Shown in pieces: positions 24,076 through 36,125 of a stretch of DNA of 64,000 bases. The stretch is from assembly GCA_028023455.1 (NCBI GenBank), contig JAQFVV010012403.1, forward strand, positions 1,242,001 to 1,306,000, written 5' to 3'. Each line of letters starts with the position of its first letter. The first letter of the stretch is position 1. The translations under genes and the position numbers were made by a program. The notes beneath the pieces are model-generated. The model searched no databases and was not told the DNA's origin. It saw only the letters and a program-made list of their open reading frames with translations. This DNA comes from Epiperipatus broadwayi (taxonomy: Eukaryota; Onychophora; Udeonychophora; Euonychophora; Peripatidae).

Positions 24076-25364
24076 GTACTGTTTTTTTTATTGAGTAAAT
24101 TTTGTAAATTCAACTTTGTATTATATTAATTATTTATATCTTCAATAGTATACACATAATAATCTATATACATAAAAAATTTGATCAAATTTTAAAATTT
24201 AATATTCATTACTTTGAATAATTTAAAAAATATATTTAAATTCAGTAGAATTTTAATTGAATTTTTCTTATTTATTACAAGTTTAAAGGCTTTGTAGTAG
24301 AGAACTGTGGGTTATTTTAAAATTTCTGTAACCTCTTCTAATATTGACTTAACAAGATTTATCAAAACGACAAAACATGAAGGACATGCTTTGTCTAAGA
24401 TCAAATATTTTGTTGAAACACGTTGTCAGACTAATAGACATATCTTTGAAGAATTTTCTACTTATTAATTCATTCAATTTTAATAATTTATTGCTATGTA
24501 TATTTCATAAACTTGCTGCACAGAAATAAATCATTAGTATTAAGTAAAATACAAAAATTAATTATTTATGAACATGTCAAGTTTTATATGAATAAATATT
24601 ATACTCTTTCTTATTGAAAGAGTTAGTTGCCTGAAGTGTTCTTATTATTAGATCATACTTTAACAGAATAATTCAAATTGTCAAAAAATATAAACTGTGA
24701 ATTAATAAATAATATATGAGTTGTTAATGTTCACATCTATAAATGAACAAAATTAATTTGGTTCATTGGCATCAAATATTGCATTTATCCAATAGAAAAG
24801 GTATTTATGGTAAATTCAAGATAAGAAAATCTAAAGGTTCTGATTGGCAGTAAGCTTGTGGTTAAGACCTGTAGAGGTTCCTACCTTCGCATTTTCCCGC
24901 GCATATTCTTGAGGTTTACAGCCTTAGTAAATATTATTAACATACTTACATAAATCAATACGCATATGTAATTTTTTTATTTAATTAAATTCAACACATT
25001 AGATTATTTATTAAGTATATTAATCAGTAAATTAGATTGACCTTATTAGCTTTCGTTAAATCTTTCTTTTAAAATCATAATTTTTATATGACTAAAAGTA
25101 ATTAAACATTAAATCTAACTAAAATAACATGTACAAAAATATTTTATAAAAAATGCTTTTATTTAAATTGATCAAAACAAAAACAAACAAAAAAAGCATT
25201 TTTTTTTTTTTCAATTATAATTTTACATCCTTATATTTATCTTAAAATAAAAGTATGGTGACCAAGAAAAAGAATGCCACTATAAGTTCAATTACAGAGT
25301 CTTTTCCAAATATCTGTTCGCAGAAATAAGAAATACATTTTACTATATGCGTTATGATGCACTT
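24076..25364. other. AT-rich DNA with one GC-richer patch
   Basis: A patch at 24850-24910 (GTTCCTACCTTCGCATTTTC) may be an old tRNA-like remnant. The rest shows nothing. Confidence 0.4.
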
Positions 25365-25735
25365 ATCTTTATAATAGTAATGCAATAACTGAAATGCAGG
25401 CTTATTATATACCTGTATCAATATAGTAATATAAAGGGTATATGAGCACAGACTTTCACACGATGCACCGCTCTCCACTCTATCTCATAATACTGATACA
25501 CTTGAACACATATATGTCGAAAAGATAAATAATCACAATATATGTGTAGTTCATGCTAAACCAGCAATCATCAGTTGGTTCAGATTATCATCCCCACACA
25601 TATATGCAATAAGTGCTCAGATATATATATATATTAAGATAGCCAATCTTCATACTTTAATGGACAGGCTTCAACCCACTCCACACTCCAACTCTTTAAC
25701 CGTCCATCCAATTGAAAATATGATGATGGAATAGT
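25365..25735 (-). mobile_element. Family H copy (minus strand)
   Basis: Matches the H pair at 22.7-23.2 kb along its length: GCTCAGATATATATATA, ATGGACAGGCTTCAACCCAC, the core with CTGATGA and hairpin TGCT/AGCA (minus, about 25550-25580; GAAAT is changed to GAACT), and AGCACAGACTTTCACACGAT. It extends to a segment around GCAATAACTGAAATGCAGGC. Confidence 0.6.
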
Positions 25736-26182
25736 AATGCAAGAAATTTTAACGCATTTAAAAACAAATTAGAGACAATAAAACAAAGATAAAAAAATCA
25801 CCGCATCAGACATTTTTGCAGCCACTTGGTCACTTATATCCATCAGTGATCTAACCTCTAGTGAGATGTATTATCTGTTTCCTGATTTATTGTAAATGTT
25901 TTTAATAATAGTATAATTCACTGAATGCTATTGAAGATACTTCTTGAAGTATTTTTTGATTAGTTTTGTATTATTGTTTTTTTTTCTTTTAAACTGAAAT
26001 ATTTATAGATATATTTCCCTTTAAATTGAAATATCTGTAGATATATTTTTCCCAGAATAAAGTTCCTTCTAAAACTAAAATTAAAGAGCGCTATTAATAA
26101 AATATTATAAATAGAAAATTATACAACATTACAATACTAAAATTCTTCCACGACCATGATTTCTTCTATTAACAAATAGATC
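25736..26182. other. AT-rich DNA, nothing recognised
   Basis: No supported feature. Confidence 0.5.
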
Positions 26183-26286
26183 TTTTTTTTCGATGTGTCA
26201 AAGCATCGTCCGGGAAGCAGACCCGCGAACCTGGGACAACTGCTTGTAAGACGGCTGTGCTGATCACTCGGTCACCAATGCTTGAC
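26183..26286 (-). mobile_element. tRNA-derived SINE (family C), copy 2
   Basis: Minus-strand copy: T-run at 26183-26190 (the A tail), then the TGACACATCG end, B-box region and GGTGACCGAGTGATCAGCAC. AACAAAT on both sides could be a short target-site duplication. Confidence 0.75.
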
Positions 26287-26851
26287 AACAAATTCAACAA
26301 GATACATACAACATATATATATATATATAAACAAAATAGTACTCCCTTCATTCACTTCCAAAACCAACTTCCTTTAACATCAAAGGATGTCTTTATGAGA
26401 TTGATCGCCTCAGATTCAAGAAAATTTATCAATCTCACAAAAACATTTTTTAATGTTAAAGAAAATTAGTTTTTAAAGTGCATGATGGGAAGGTTATTTT
26501 GTTTTGTGTGTATATATATATGTTTTTTGTATCTTGTTGAATTTTATATGAAAAAGTCTATTTCTTAATAGATGAAACCATGACCATGAAGAACTTCAGT
26601 AAAATTTTGTTGGCTTTTGTTTTTGGCTAGTATTGCATTGTTATATGATTTCCTATTTTATTTACCATTATTAATGTAGCAGTAAGCAGTATTTAATTTT
26701 TTATTTTAGTATTCAAATACTTTCTATACAATGTTGCCATAGTTGCAGTATTTAAAATTAAATTGGCAGATTTTAAAACTCATTTGCAATATTTATTTAC
26801 AAAGACAACATTTTAAAAAAAGTAAGTTTTAGTTTACCAAAAAGAAAAATT
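26287..26851. other. AT-rich DNA between two SINEs
   Basis: No gene. Short TA tracts near 26310 and 26514. Confidence 0.5.
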
Positions 26852-26968
26852 ATGTCAAACGTTGTTAGCCGAGAGGTCATTGCAACTGCCTTGCAAGCAA
26901 GTAGTTGGTTGCAGACGGTTGTGGGTTCACGTCCCGGACAAAGCTATGACATATGAAAAAAAGAAGAG
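26852..26968 (+). mobile_element. tRNA-derived SINE (family C), copy 3, subfamily with GTTGTTAGCCGAGAGGTCAT
   Basis: Has the family start TGTCAAACGTTG, B-box GTGGGTTCACGTCCCGG and end GCTATGACATATG plus A tail. The A-box region and the TTGCAAGCAAGTAGTTGGTT insert are shared with the copy at 54683 and not with the others, which defines a second subfamily. Confidence 0.75.
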
Positions 26969-27348
26969 AAATTAAGATTTGTCCTTCACTTTTTGTCTGT
27001 TTTATAAATGCTTTTTAGAGAATTGTTCTTGAAATTTAATGAAATTGTATTTTTTTTTTAAAAAAGGTCTACCATCTATTGTCCATCAGTGGAAACTTAT
27101 TAAACTGATATCAATAAGATTTGAAATGCTCCCCATCTTACTAATAAGATGGATAACTATCTGAATAAGCATAAAATTTAGTGTCATATTTTGTTGTTAT
27201 GGATACTTAACATGTGCACCAAATTTGAAGAACATCTGTTTGATAAAAGTATATTAAAAGTCAGATACAAGATTTGACCCAAATAAACAAACAAACTGAA
27301 TATCTAAGTTAATTAAAAGCATTTCATATTCAATTTTATTTACTAGCA
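26969..27348. other. AT-rich DNA, nothing recognised
   Basis: No supported feature. Confidence 0.5.
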
Positions 27349-27990
27349 AAACAGAAGGGATTTATATCCTAAGTATATGTGTTGTAGTGTTATTATAATT
27401 TCTCAATAATATCTTGTTGAGTACTCTCAAACCAAAGCACAAGTTAGAGATATTTAAAAAATAAGACCAGCTGTCTTATCTCTTGAACCTAAATTTACTT
27501 ATATAGTTTAAAAGTCTCTATCTTGTGCTTTGGTTTGAGAGTATCCTCACTACTCAACAAGATATTATTGAGCTATTATAATAAACATTACAGTGCAGGT
27601 ACTTAAGATGTAAATCCTTTCTTTTTAAATTACATACAATCTCTGTGCTAGAAAATAAAATTGAATATTACATAGTTTCTAAATAGTTCATAATATTAAC
27701 CTGTAATAAGTTGAATAATTTCATGAACATTAATATATGGGAATAGATTAATGGATGTAAAGTGTATAAAGCAACATCCCCATGCTCTCAAATTAAGACT
27801 CTTGAGATTAGCCTATAACTAAATTTAGTTTCAAAAGATAAACTAGCCACTCTTATTGTTTCAAAATTCTCTATCTTGTGCTTTGGTTGGAGAATATTAA
27901 CAGTACTCAAAAGAAATCATTGAGTCATTATACCAACACTATAGTGCGTGTTCTTAAGTATAAATCTCTGCTGTTTTAAAATAAAAAAAA
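27349..27990. repeat. Family J: inverted pair plus a third copy
   Basis: A minus copy (about 27349-27470) and a plus copy (about 27505-27630) share TCTCTATCTTGTGCTTTGGT, ACTCAACAAGATATTATTGA, CATTACAGTGC-like and CTTAAG...TAAATCC parts. A third plus copy at 27867-27990 is more diverged. The outer ends have AAATC(C/T)CT(T/G)CTGTTTT. No coding capacity and no tRNA-like or hammerhead-like element was noticed. Confidence 0.65.
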
Positions 27991-28300
27991 CATTTAATAA
28001 TAATAAATATAATTATATGTAAAGTAAATTACATTTATTTTTATTTAAAAATCATTGTATTATAAAATATCATTTCCATTTATGGATTCTTGGTGCTCAT
28101 GTTTTTTAACCACAATGAATTATATCAATATAATCTGGTAAAGTCTTTCACTCTTCTATATCCTAGTAAAATAATAATTCTAATATGTCATTGATATTCT
28201 TTACTTTCATGAAACTCATTATATATATATATTGCTTATAATACTTTTTTCATATACACTTCAATACAAACAATTTTTTTAAAAAAACTTATTTTCCTTA

Positions 28301-28330
28301 CAGTTTTGACTGTCCAGCAGTCTTCATCAG
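28301..28330 (-). ncRNA. Hammerhead-like core (family G, left arm)
   Basis: On the minus strand: CTGATGA, A, then GACTG/CAGTC with a five-base loop, then AAAACTG. The relative at 46943-46973 has GATTGC/GCAATC, a C-G to T-A compensatory change in the third pair. The G of the usual GAAA is A. Confidence 0.4.
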
Positions 28331-28366
28331 AGTTTTATCCATTAGCAGAGGAGGACAGCTAAAGCT

Positions 28367-28399
28367 CTGATGAAGAATACTGCTGGACAGTCAAAACTG
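28367..28399 (+). ncRNA. Hammerhead-like core (family G, right arm)
   Basis: CTGATGA, then GAATACTG with three extra bases relative to the left arm, then CAGTC and AAAACTG. Confidence 0.3.
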
Positions 28400-28488
28400 T
28401 AAGGAAAATAAAGAAGGTTTTTAAGAAAATTTGTTTGCATTGAAGTGTATATAAAAGAAGTATTATAAGCAATACATATATATATATA

Positions 28489-28754
28489 TGAAGATATGAA
28501 GATATGCACAAGAAAGTGAAAGAGAAGAATAAGAAACTAAACATTAATGAATAATTAATTGTTAGCCTCAATATAATTATTGTTTGAGTGTGAAAAACTC
28601 CAATAGCAAATTAAGTAATTGTTCCATGCATTGACATATTTTAATTCAATTAAAAACTGGTCCAGGAGTTTTTAGTCTTGTGTTACTCACTTTACCATGT
28701 GCTAAACTGCACAGAAAAGTATCTTTAGTATGTAATAGCAACTTATTACTATAG
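28489..28754. other. AT-rich DNA, nothing recognised
   Basis: No supported feature. Confidence 0.45.
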
Positions 28755-29190
28755 ATGGGTGATACCGGTGTGGGTGGTACAGTGATAAAGCAGGGAACTC
28801 TGGACTTTAATATCCATGGATCACAACTTCTTGTCATCATTTCTGGTTTCTGGACTTCATACAAACTCCAGAACAATAAACCATTAGATTATTATTACTT
28901 TTATTACATTGTGTTGTGTAGTGAAGTATGAAAGAAGTAGACCCTGGAGTTCAATATCCATGGATCACAGATTCAGCTTATCACTTTTGGTTCTTGAACT
29001 TTTTATGAAATCCTGAGAAATAAACCATTTGATTTTTACTGTTATTGCATATATTACCTCATGTGACTCAGTGCAATGGTAGTTTGGCTGACTCTGGAAA
29101 TCAACATCCATGGATCATAGTTCAATTCACCATTTTTGTTGATTGAACTTCTTATGAATTCCAAAGCAACACAACATTTAATTATTATTA
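28755..29190 (+). repeat. Family D: three tandem SINE-like units of about 135-145 bp
   Basis: Units start near 28765, 28905 and 29055. Each has a GTGG(T/G)(A)CAGTG-like head, a TCTGGA(C/G)TT(T/C)AATATC-like segment, CCATGGATCACA, a CACTTTTGGTTCTTGAACTT-like stretch and an end resembling CTCCAGAACAATAAACCATT, followed by ATTATTATT. They look like a tRNA-like SINE amplified in tandem, about 70-80% identical. A fourth unit lies at 29735-29865 beyond an E insertion. The frame at 28646-28876 (minus) is a by-product. Confidence 0.6.
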
Positions 29191-29212
29191 ATAATATTAT
29201 TACTAAACCATT

Positions 29213-29660
29213 ATAACATCACATTAACACTATGCTTTATGCTTACACAAGTTATTAAAACAATAAACTTTTTCCACACAGTACCACCTAGTGCAAGCTC
29301 TAGTAATCAGTAGAAGGTAGATGATTATGCATTATAATTCCCATTCACTGCTTTCCCATCCAATATCCCAGATTTGTCTATAGCTTATGGCTTTCATCAG
29401 TGAGGGTAACAGTATGTTTTTTTAGTTTGGGCTGATAGTTTTACAGTTAAGAAACCAACCAAAATATAGGTGAAAAAAAGGTGTGCATTAGATCTTTAGG
29501 TGCACTGCATCCAAATTCAAGAATCTTCACTGATAGGAGCTATAAGCTGGAAACTAGTCTGTGAATATTGGATGTGAAGGCATTGTATAATGATTATAAT
29601 GCACAATCACTTAGCATCTTAGAACTTGCACTAGAAGGTACTACTGTTTTAATGTTTTTT
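29213..29660 (+). mobile_element. Family E foldback inserted into the family D cluster
   Basis: The arms at about 29265-29300 and 29620-29655 are inverted (TTAAAACAATAAACTTTTTC and ACTACTGTTTTAATGTTTTT). Inside are two E units facing each other. The plus unit has a hammerhead-like core at 29530-29559 with stem AGC/GCT; the minus unit has CTGATGA and AGC/GCT at about 29375-29400 but has lost GAAAC. The copy is old. Confidence 0.6.
29530..29559 (+). ncRNA. Hammerhead-like core (family E, stem II changed to AGC/GCT)
   Basis: CTGATAG, G, stem AGC/GCT around TATAA, G, GAAAC, TA, GTC. Compared with GGC/GCC at 2897, a G-C pair is replaced by A-T. Confidence 0.35.
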
Positions 29661-29734
29661 GTTGTTGTTTATTACTACTACTACTACTAGTAGTGCTATA
29701 TATTACTTTACTACTATGACTAATACTACTTATA

Positions 29735-29865
29735 TTACATTGTAGTGCAATGATGGAATGGTGACCTCTAAGTAAAAATCCATGGATCACAACTGAATCT
29801 GTCACTTTTGGTGCTCAGATATTTTTACAAACTCCAGAGCAATAAACTATTTCATAATCTATTCG
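29735..29865 (+). repeat. Family D unit 4
   Basis: ATCCATGGATCACAACTGAA, CACTTTTGGTGCTCAGAT and ACAAACTCCAGAGCAATAAA match the three units before the E insertion. Confidence 0.6.
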
Positions 29866-32054
29866 GTTATTTTATTATTGATGACTAATTAAGATTCTTA
29901 AAACTATTCAGCATAATTTAACAAAAAACAAGTTATTTATTAGACCATCAAAAAATATATCAAAGCGAGTAGAGTGACATTTTGCTTTAAAACTATACAA
30001 AGTAGTTGTGAATAAATTAAGTTTTATAATTCTATTTTTTAAATTGTTTTACTATCAATTTTCATTATCATGATAATTGAATGGATTATTTCTCAGGAGG
30101 TCATGTGACAGCAACTCTACCACTGCAATAACATAAATTATTTTTATGTTATTTATGTCAAAACTCCTTCACATATAGGTAGATAATTAAAAAATCTTCA
30201 GAATTCATCATCATCATCGCTGATTCTTAAAAAATGTACAAGGTGAATAGAAAAACTATTTAAAAAAAGTAATAAAAAAACCAATTGAAAGAAGACTTTA
30301 TGAATATCATGGTGAGGAAGAGCTATCACAGGAAGATACTATGGATAAAAAGATATCAAAAAGGAAAATACTGTGACACTTTTGGTTGAGGATACTCTCA
30401 GCAATGAAGAATCTTGGAACAAGTCCATATGTAAGACTTCATAATAACATCATATTTGACAGAAGTAATTTTGTTGAAGATTTGTTATGATTTGTGATAT
30501 GTACATGTGATTTTGATAAAACAAATCCCTTTTTTACTTCCTGATACTTGCTTCCTATGATGTCTTCTCTCAAATGATTGCTATATAATCAAGTTCTTGA
30601 AATTCAAACCATGTGAGATTTGTTTTTGTTATTATGGTTATAGTATTTTATCAGATTTGCAAGTGCAAGTAATACAGTGATTCCGTCCATTGTCAGTAAT
30701 GACACTCAAATTCTATGATCTCTGGAGCAATAAAGACGTTGGATTATTGGCAGCCATCTTTTTTTACCTATCTTAATAACTGACCAACCCATATAAAATT
30801 TTATTCTCCATTATTATTATTAACAAGATTTATTATCTTTCTGAGAAAGATGCATCCATGCATGAAATATATTTGGGCTTTGAGCTATTTTTTATTTATT
30901 TTCATTGAGATATATAACGCAATATATATATACAGGCACATACTTACACATTTAAGATTTATTTTAAATTGATGACATTTAAAAAATAGTAAATTTAATA
31001 AAATACAATAAAAATATTTTGTGTATCTTATTTGTATACTATCTGTTTCTTGTGGCAAATCTCTGCGGTTATAAATTAGAACATAAAGCAAGACCTGCTT
31101 CATTTTTTATTGCTATTAATAACAAACTGTTTGTAATACAAATGAGTTTGTTAGTGATTTTATCAACAAGATGAAAGAAAAGTTCCTCATTCCATAACAA
31201 TTCATGGGGAAAGATTATCGCTTCCTTAGTTTTCATTATCACATTATACCATTAATAATAATTTATTAATAATTTGTTTTATTTCAAAACAAACAACAAA
31301 TAAAAAGACTGTATATTATTAGAATACGCACAGATATATGTTTTATATTGTGACTGATAATCAAACAGAAGGAGTGTTGCCTAGCGATTTGTCCAAAAAT
31401 TTTAATGAATTTTTATACAAGTGTGTGCATGCGCGTAAATGCATTTCATTAGGTAATAAAACTTTGATTAAAAACATAATGATCTTTGTCAGACATAATT
31501 CACCATCGCATTTGACTTGAATTTTTAGTTGTATTATTTAGACTCTTCAATTTGATGTACCCTTTTAGAACAGAGTGAAAATATCTATACTTGGAAGTAT
31601 AAAAGTAAGCATATTAACGATCATGTGATATTATCGTTAGTATTGACCTTCCTGAATAAAATATAGGGAGTAGAGTTGTTACAGAATTAAGGCATCCTGG
31701 TATCAGATAAATATCACTATACAATTGGCATTGCCTGGATTTAAAAGCTTATGGGTTTTATCCAAAATGGTAAAAAGTGACTATTAATAGCACAGGTGCA
31801 TTAGGTTAGCTTTGAATCCTAGTCTTTCTCAATGAAGATGAAAGCCAGAATCCATCTGTAAATAGGAATCTTGTAACACAATGCCATCTAATGTTCAATG
31901 CTTATTCAAACTTACAATACATGACTGGAGAACCCCTCGTTTAATTTTTTGTAAGTAAATTTTCTACTCATTCTATATGTTTTGTGGGAGTCAATGTTAA
32001 TGATGATGAATTCTAAAGATTTATGGGAGCCAGACCTCATTATTTAACTCTATA
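29866..32054. other. AT-rich DNA, no gene seen
   Basis: Short frames (for example 30885-31103 minus, 31338-31520 plus) show no domain. Around 30710-30745, CTCTGGAGCAATAAAGACGT may be a scrap of the family D end. Confidence 0.45.
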
Positions 32055-32625
32055 TACAAAACAGAATACAAATACCTTGGTCAGATTATTAATACAGATG
32101 GAAACGTAATAGATGAAATTAATCATAGAATTAAACCTGGTTGGAGTAGTTTTGATAGAAGTAACTTGATATTAAAAGGAAATATACCTATGTGTTTGAA
32201 AAGGAAGGTTTTTAATAACTGGGTTTTACAAGTTCTTACTTATGGATCTGAGACTTGGACACCTAATAGGAGAGCTATACGGAGACTTCAGACCACTCAA
32301 AGAAGTATGGAGAGATGCATATTGGGAGTAACAAGAAGAGATCGAAAATGCAATATATGGGTAAGAGAACAAACAGATGTTACTGACCTCATTGAAAAAA
32401 TTAAAAGACTGAAGTGGAATTGAAATCCTAAACTGGATTCCAAGAGATTGTAAAAGACCCAGAAAGAGACCACATGTGAGATGGATGAATGAAATAAGAA
32501 AGTGTGCAGGGGTGGTGTGGAGAAGAGAAGCTAAAGATCAGAGAAGATGGATTGAACTTGGAAAGACCTTCATCCTGCAGTGGATTGATAATGGTTGTTG
32601 ATGATGATGATGATGACAAAACAGT
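32055..32625 (+). pseudogene. RTE-type LINE C-terminus, 5'-truncated
   Basis: Encodes the region after the RT domain of an RTE-clade retrotransposon: YLGQIINTDGNVIDEINHRI, VLQVLTYGSETWTPNRRAI, MERCILGVTRRDRKCNIW, VTDLIEKIKRLKW. After a stop and a lost segment comes PRDCKRPRKRPHVRWMNEIR and then WRREAKDQRRWIELGKTFIL in shifted frames. The uninterrupted part is 32166-32423 (85 residues). RT motifs are absent. It ends in GATGATGATGATGATGA, an RTE-like 3' microsatellite. It lies in the same orientation as the fragment at 8036 and the pseudogene at 60165. Confidence 0.85.
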
Positions 32626-33590
32626 AAAAAGAAAAAAAAGATTGATAAATGCTTTAAAATTTTTCAAATTTGTTTGGAGTAATGAAATGTTTACATTATT
32701 AATAACACAAATAGGAAGAAAAATAGATATAAAAACAGTCTCTAAATAATCATCTACAAAAAAAAAAACACGTTTGTAAAGGCCTCTTATAGATGTACAA
32801 TGTAAGAGAAGTCCTGATTCCAATGATTTGAGCAGTTTTTCATTCTCGTTTTATCCTTTATCAAGGTGTAATTAGAAACAATAAAATGGAAAGATAAAAA
32901 TACTATTTTTGAATAAAACTTACAGAAAAAAAAAAGATAATGACTAATTAGATGTGTGTTGAGAGTAGGCATTTATTGCTATTTTTTGTAATAACATTAT
33001 TTATATATGTTCAAGTATATCCTATCATTCAGTTATCCCATTCCCATAATGATTGACCAAGAGTAGCTTCCCACTCAAGCGCTGTCTACTATAAACTTGA
33101 GAAATCAATGATTGCCAGAAACTTTGTTCCAAAAACCAGAAACTGATCTGAGCATGGGTATTTAAATACAATCAATTGCCTGGTAACCACCTTATTCAAA
33201 CGTAGAGAAGATGGTACTAGGACGGGGACCTGCTTTTGGTTTATATTTTCTTGCTTAGGTAATAGTTGTTTACAAATAGAATGTTTTATATGCAATTAGT
33301 TTCTTAATTATATGATTAATAATTTATGAGATACCACTAATATTCTATTCCTACCCCCCCCCACCTTTTCCAGTTAAACTTCTCTATTCACTTAACCAAT
33401 TATTTTAAAAAAATGTTTACATAAATTTGCATAATTTATTAATATATTCTATACAGTTAATCTATCTGCCTTTGGGTAGAGAATTTAATCCATTATAATA
33501 TTCTATACAGTATTAAAAATACTAATGATTTTAATCAGCCCATAACGTTAAAAATATAAATATCTTTCAATTGACAGACATTCCTGAATA
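32626..33590. other. AT-rich DNA, no gene seen
   Basis: A poly(C) run lies at 33353-33361. The frames on the minus strand across 32428-32823 are shadows of the LINE end. Confidence 0.5.
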
Positions 33591-33594
33591 CATT

Positions 33595-34570
33595 TCCAGG
33601 ATACATTACAAGCTAGATTATAAAAAAAGCATTTTTAAAAATAAACCTGTAAATACACTTTTATGCATATCAATGCTAACATAAAAAGGAGATCCTCTTC
33701 TGATCCAGCATGTAAATAAATTAAGCATTGATACCTGCAAGGCTGAAATTTCATATTAGCAGCGATCTTTGTTTTTATAACAATTAAGCAAGTTTATCAT
33801 TTCAAATACTAATTTAAATTAAATATTAGTAGTTTTAATCAGCATGTGAATAGATTTATGGCTATTCAAATAAGTAATGCTAGGAATACAAATCTATTTC
33901 ATGAGATCTGAGTAAGTTAACATGATACATTACAAGCCACATTCTAAAGAATCATTTTTTAAAATAAACCTGTAAATATCTCTACCTTTTTTTTATATTA
34001 GTGCCAATCTATTTTGCATGCAGACAAGTTTTTCCTGTAAAATAGATTTACATTTCTAATGTATTAAAGATCAGCCTGTCAAGCTATTGTGCATACGCTT
34101 TTTACAAGTGTTAATAATAAATGAATACTTTGACTTCCAACACAAGATATAGTATTTAGGAAAGAATAAAATGAATCCACTTATTCTATCCAATCAAATG
34201 CTTATATATGGGCAAATCTTAAGTACTGGAAGTGAAAGCGTGAGGATAGACCACTCACTTTAAATTACTGCTTACGATGTCTGAATGAATGAAGTCGACA
34301 AAATTATCTAGAATTTGCTAAACATCATTCTCAAATGAAACTTAAACATATGTAAATAAGCATTTATTTTATATAGTGCATGTTTATAAATTGTAATACA
34401 TTAAAGATCAGCCTGTCAAGATATTGTGCATACACTTTTTACGAATGTTAATAATAAATGAATACTTTGACTTCCAACACAAGATATAGTATTTAGGAAA
34501 AGCATATGCACAATAGCTTGACAGGCTGATCTTTAATGTATTACAATTTATAAACATGCACTTATTTTTA
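33595..34570. repeat. Cluster of nested local direct and inverted duplications
   Basis: Direct repeats: 33595-33670 with 33916-34000 (TACATTACAAGC, AAATAAACCTGTAAATA). Direct repeats: 34058-34163 with 34394-34500 (TATTAAAGATCAGCCTGTCA through CAAGATATAGTATTTAGGAA), over 90% identical. Inverted repeat: 34361-34433 with 34502-34570 around the second copy. The segment looks like repeated local copying and one inversion. No coding sequence or known element end was found. Confidence 0.75.
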
Positions 34571-35959
34571 ATGTAACATATTTAATCAGCCATACAGTCA
34601 TTTGTGTGCTGATTATAATCATTAATATTTAATCTAAATTAGTATTTGAAAGAATAAAGTGACTTGACTAATATAAAAACAAAGATTTTACTAATAAGAA
34701 GTTTCAACTGTTTTGGATATTAGTGTTTAATTTATTTACAATATAACAACTGAAGAGCAAATATAATATAACTCCTTTTATCTGACACAAAAATTAACAT
34801 TGATATACCAAAAGATAGATATGTTTGTAGGTTTAGTTTTAAAAATGATGCTTCAGATTCTGTCTTGTGAAGTATCCTAATAATATACTTAGATGTGTTT
34901 GTCCCATGAATTAGATTTAATATTAAAAGTAAATATTAGATCTTTATTTGCTATGATTAATGATAATAATAATGTTGTCTACTGCTCAAAAGAGCATGTG
35001 ACCAAATTCTTCTTAATTTACTGAGCTTATTTAGCCCCCCCCTCCCACTTCTTTATGTCATGTATTCACTAGCCTACAAGCAAACTAAATTTTTCATGGC
35101 ACTCTGGTAATCAATTACATTTAAACTTTTTTCTGTAGTGCGGTTTTTAAATTAGAATTACAAATAATATATTTCTTAGACAGTTTCAACTTAAGTAAGA
35201 AATCTAAGACTTTTTTTAAATTTTATTTAGTTATATTTGTGGAAAATTATTTTGGTCAGGTGATTAGTGATTATTTAAAAAAATATCTTATATTTCTTTA
35301 ACCAATTGAAGTCACAGGTAATGAGAGGGATACAAACACATTATTTTCTTAAATATTGCTGTATATATTGCATATGTAGATTCAGTGGCATAATTAGCTC
35401 TACATTTTTACATAATATCAAGCTATAATATTTAAGCCATTCATTTGATTATAACAAGTGACTCATAAAAGTAGTGACATTCGATAGGGAATTATATCTG
35501 AGAGAAACTGGAAACTCCAAAATCATTGTTAATGCAGTTGTGAAAAAAAATCATGCCTTGAGCATAGTAATATTGTTTGTGATGAATATTATATTTTGCA
35601 AAGCTAATTATTGAAGATTAGGATTAATTGATGTTAAAGACATTTTTTTAGTTATATGTTTTAGTGATATCCATATTTTTTTTAATTCTTTATATTTCTT
35701 TATTCTAATAATTTCTAAATTGTAATTAAAATGAAATTTATAAAAAAAACATGTATTTTATTACATAAATAAAGTAAATGTGTATATATGTGATGTGTTT
35801 TTAAAATTTTCACATTTCAGCTCATACTCGTAATGAATAGATCGCTCAGATACACATGACCTACATTGCAATTTGTTTGACTGGAATATCCACAAAAGTA
35901 ATTGTTAATAAAAATAAATTTATAAATGCAGAAATCTTCATCAAGAATGAACAAATATA
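34571..35959. other. AT-rich DNA, no gene seen
   Basis: A poly(C) run lies at about 35035-35044. An AG ending in CACATTTCAG at 35820 has no downstream open exon. Confidence 0.45.
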
Positions 35960-36125
35960 AGTTTTATTTAAATAAAGGTATACTTTATATCTCATATTAC
36001 TGATACACATGACCACACGCATATGAAAAAGATAAATGATATCCAATATACATATTTCATGCTGAACCAGCACTCATGTGTTGGTCCATACCACCATCTC
36101 ACACACATTAAAAATCTGATGATTT
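35960..36125 (-). mobile_element. Family H fragment (minus strand)
   Basis: Contains GATAAATGATATCCAATATA, CATATTTCATGCTGAACCAG and the CACATGA box with stem TGCT/AGCA and GAAAT on the minus strand (about 36053-36082). It diverges from the 23-kb copies and is closest to 57535-57660. Confidence 0.55.

Larger units (their letters stand above)
28222..28488. mobile_element. Family G inverted pair with hammerhead-like cores
   Basis: The arms 28222-28334 (minus) and 28363-28488 (plus) are inverted copies separated by about 30 bp. Each carries CTGATGA, a hairpin based on ACTG/CAGT, then AAAACTG, followed by TAAGGAAAATAA and a tail ending in GCAATA and TA repeats. Order and composition resemble PLE pseudo-LTR ends. 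The plus copy has three extra bases next to the stem. No protein frame. Confidence 0.7.

Noticed and set aside
28222-28488. Rho-independent terminator-like hairpin
   Set aside because: The DNA is eukaryotic; the hairpin is made by two inverted repeat units.
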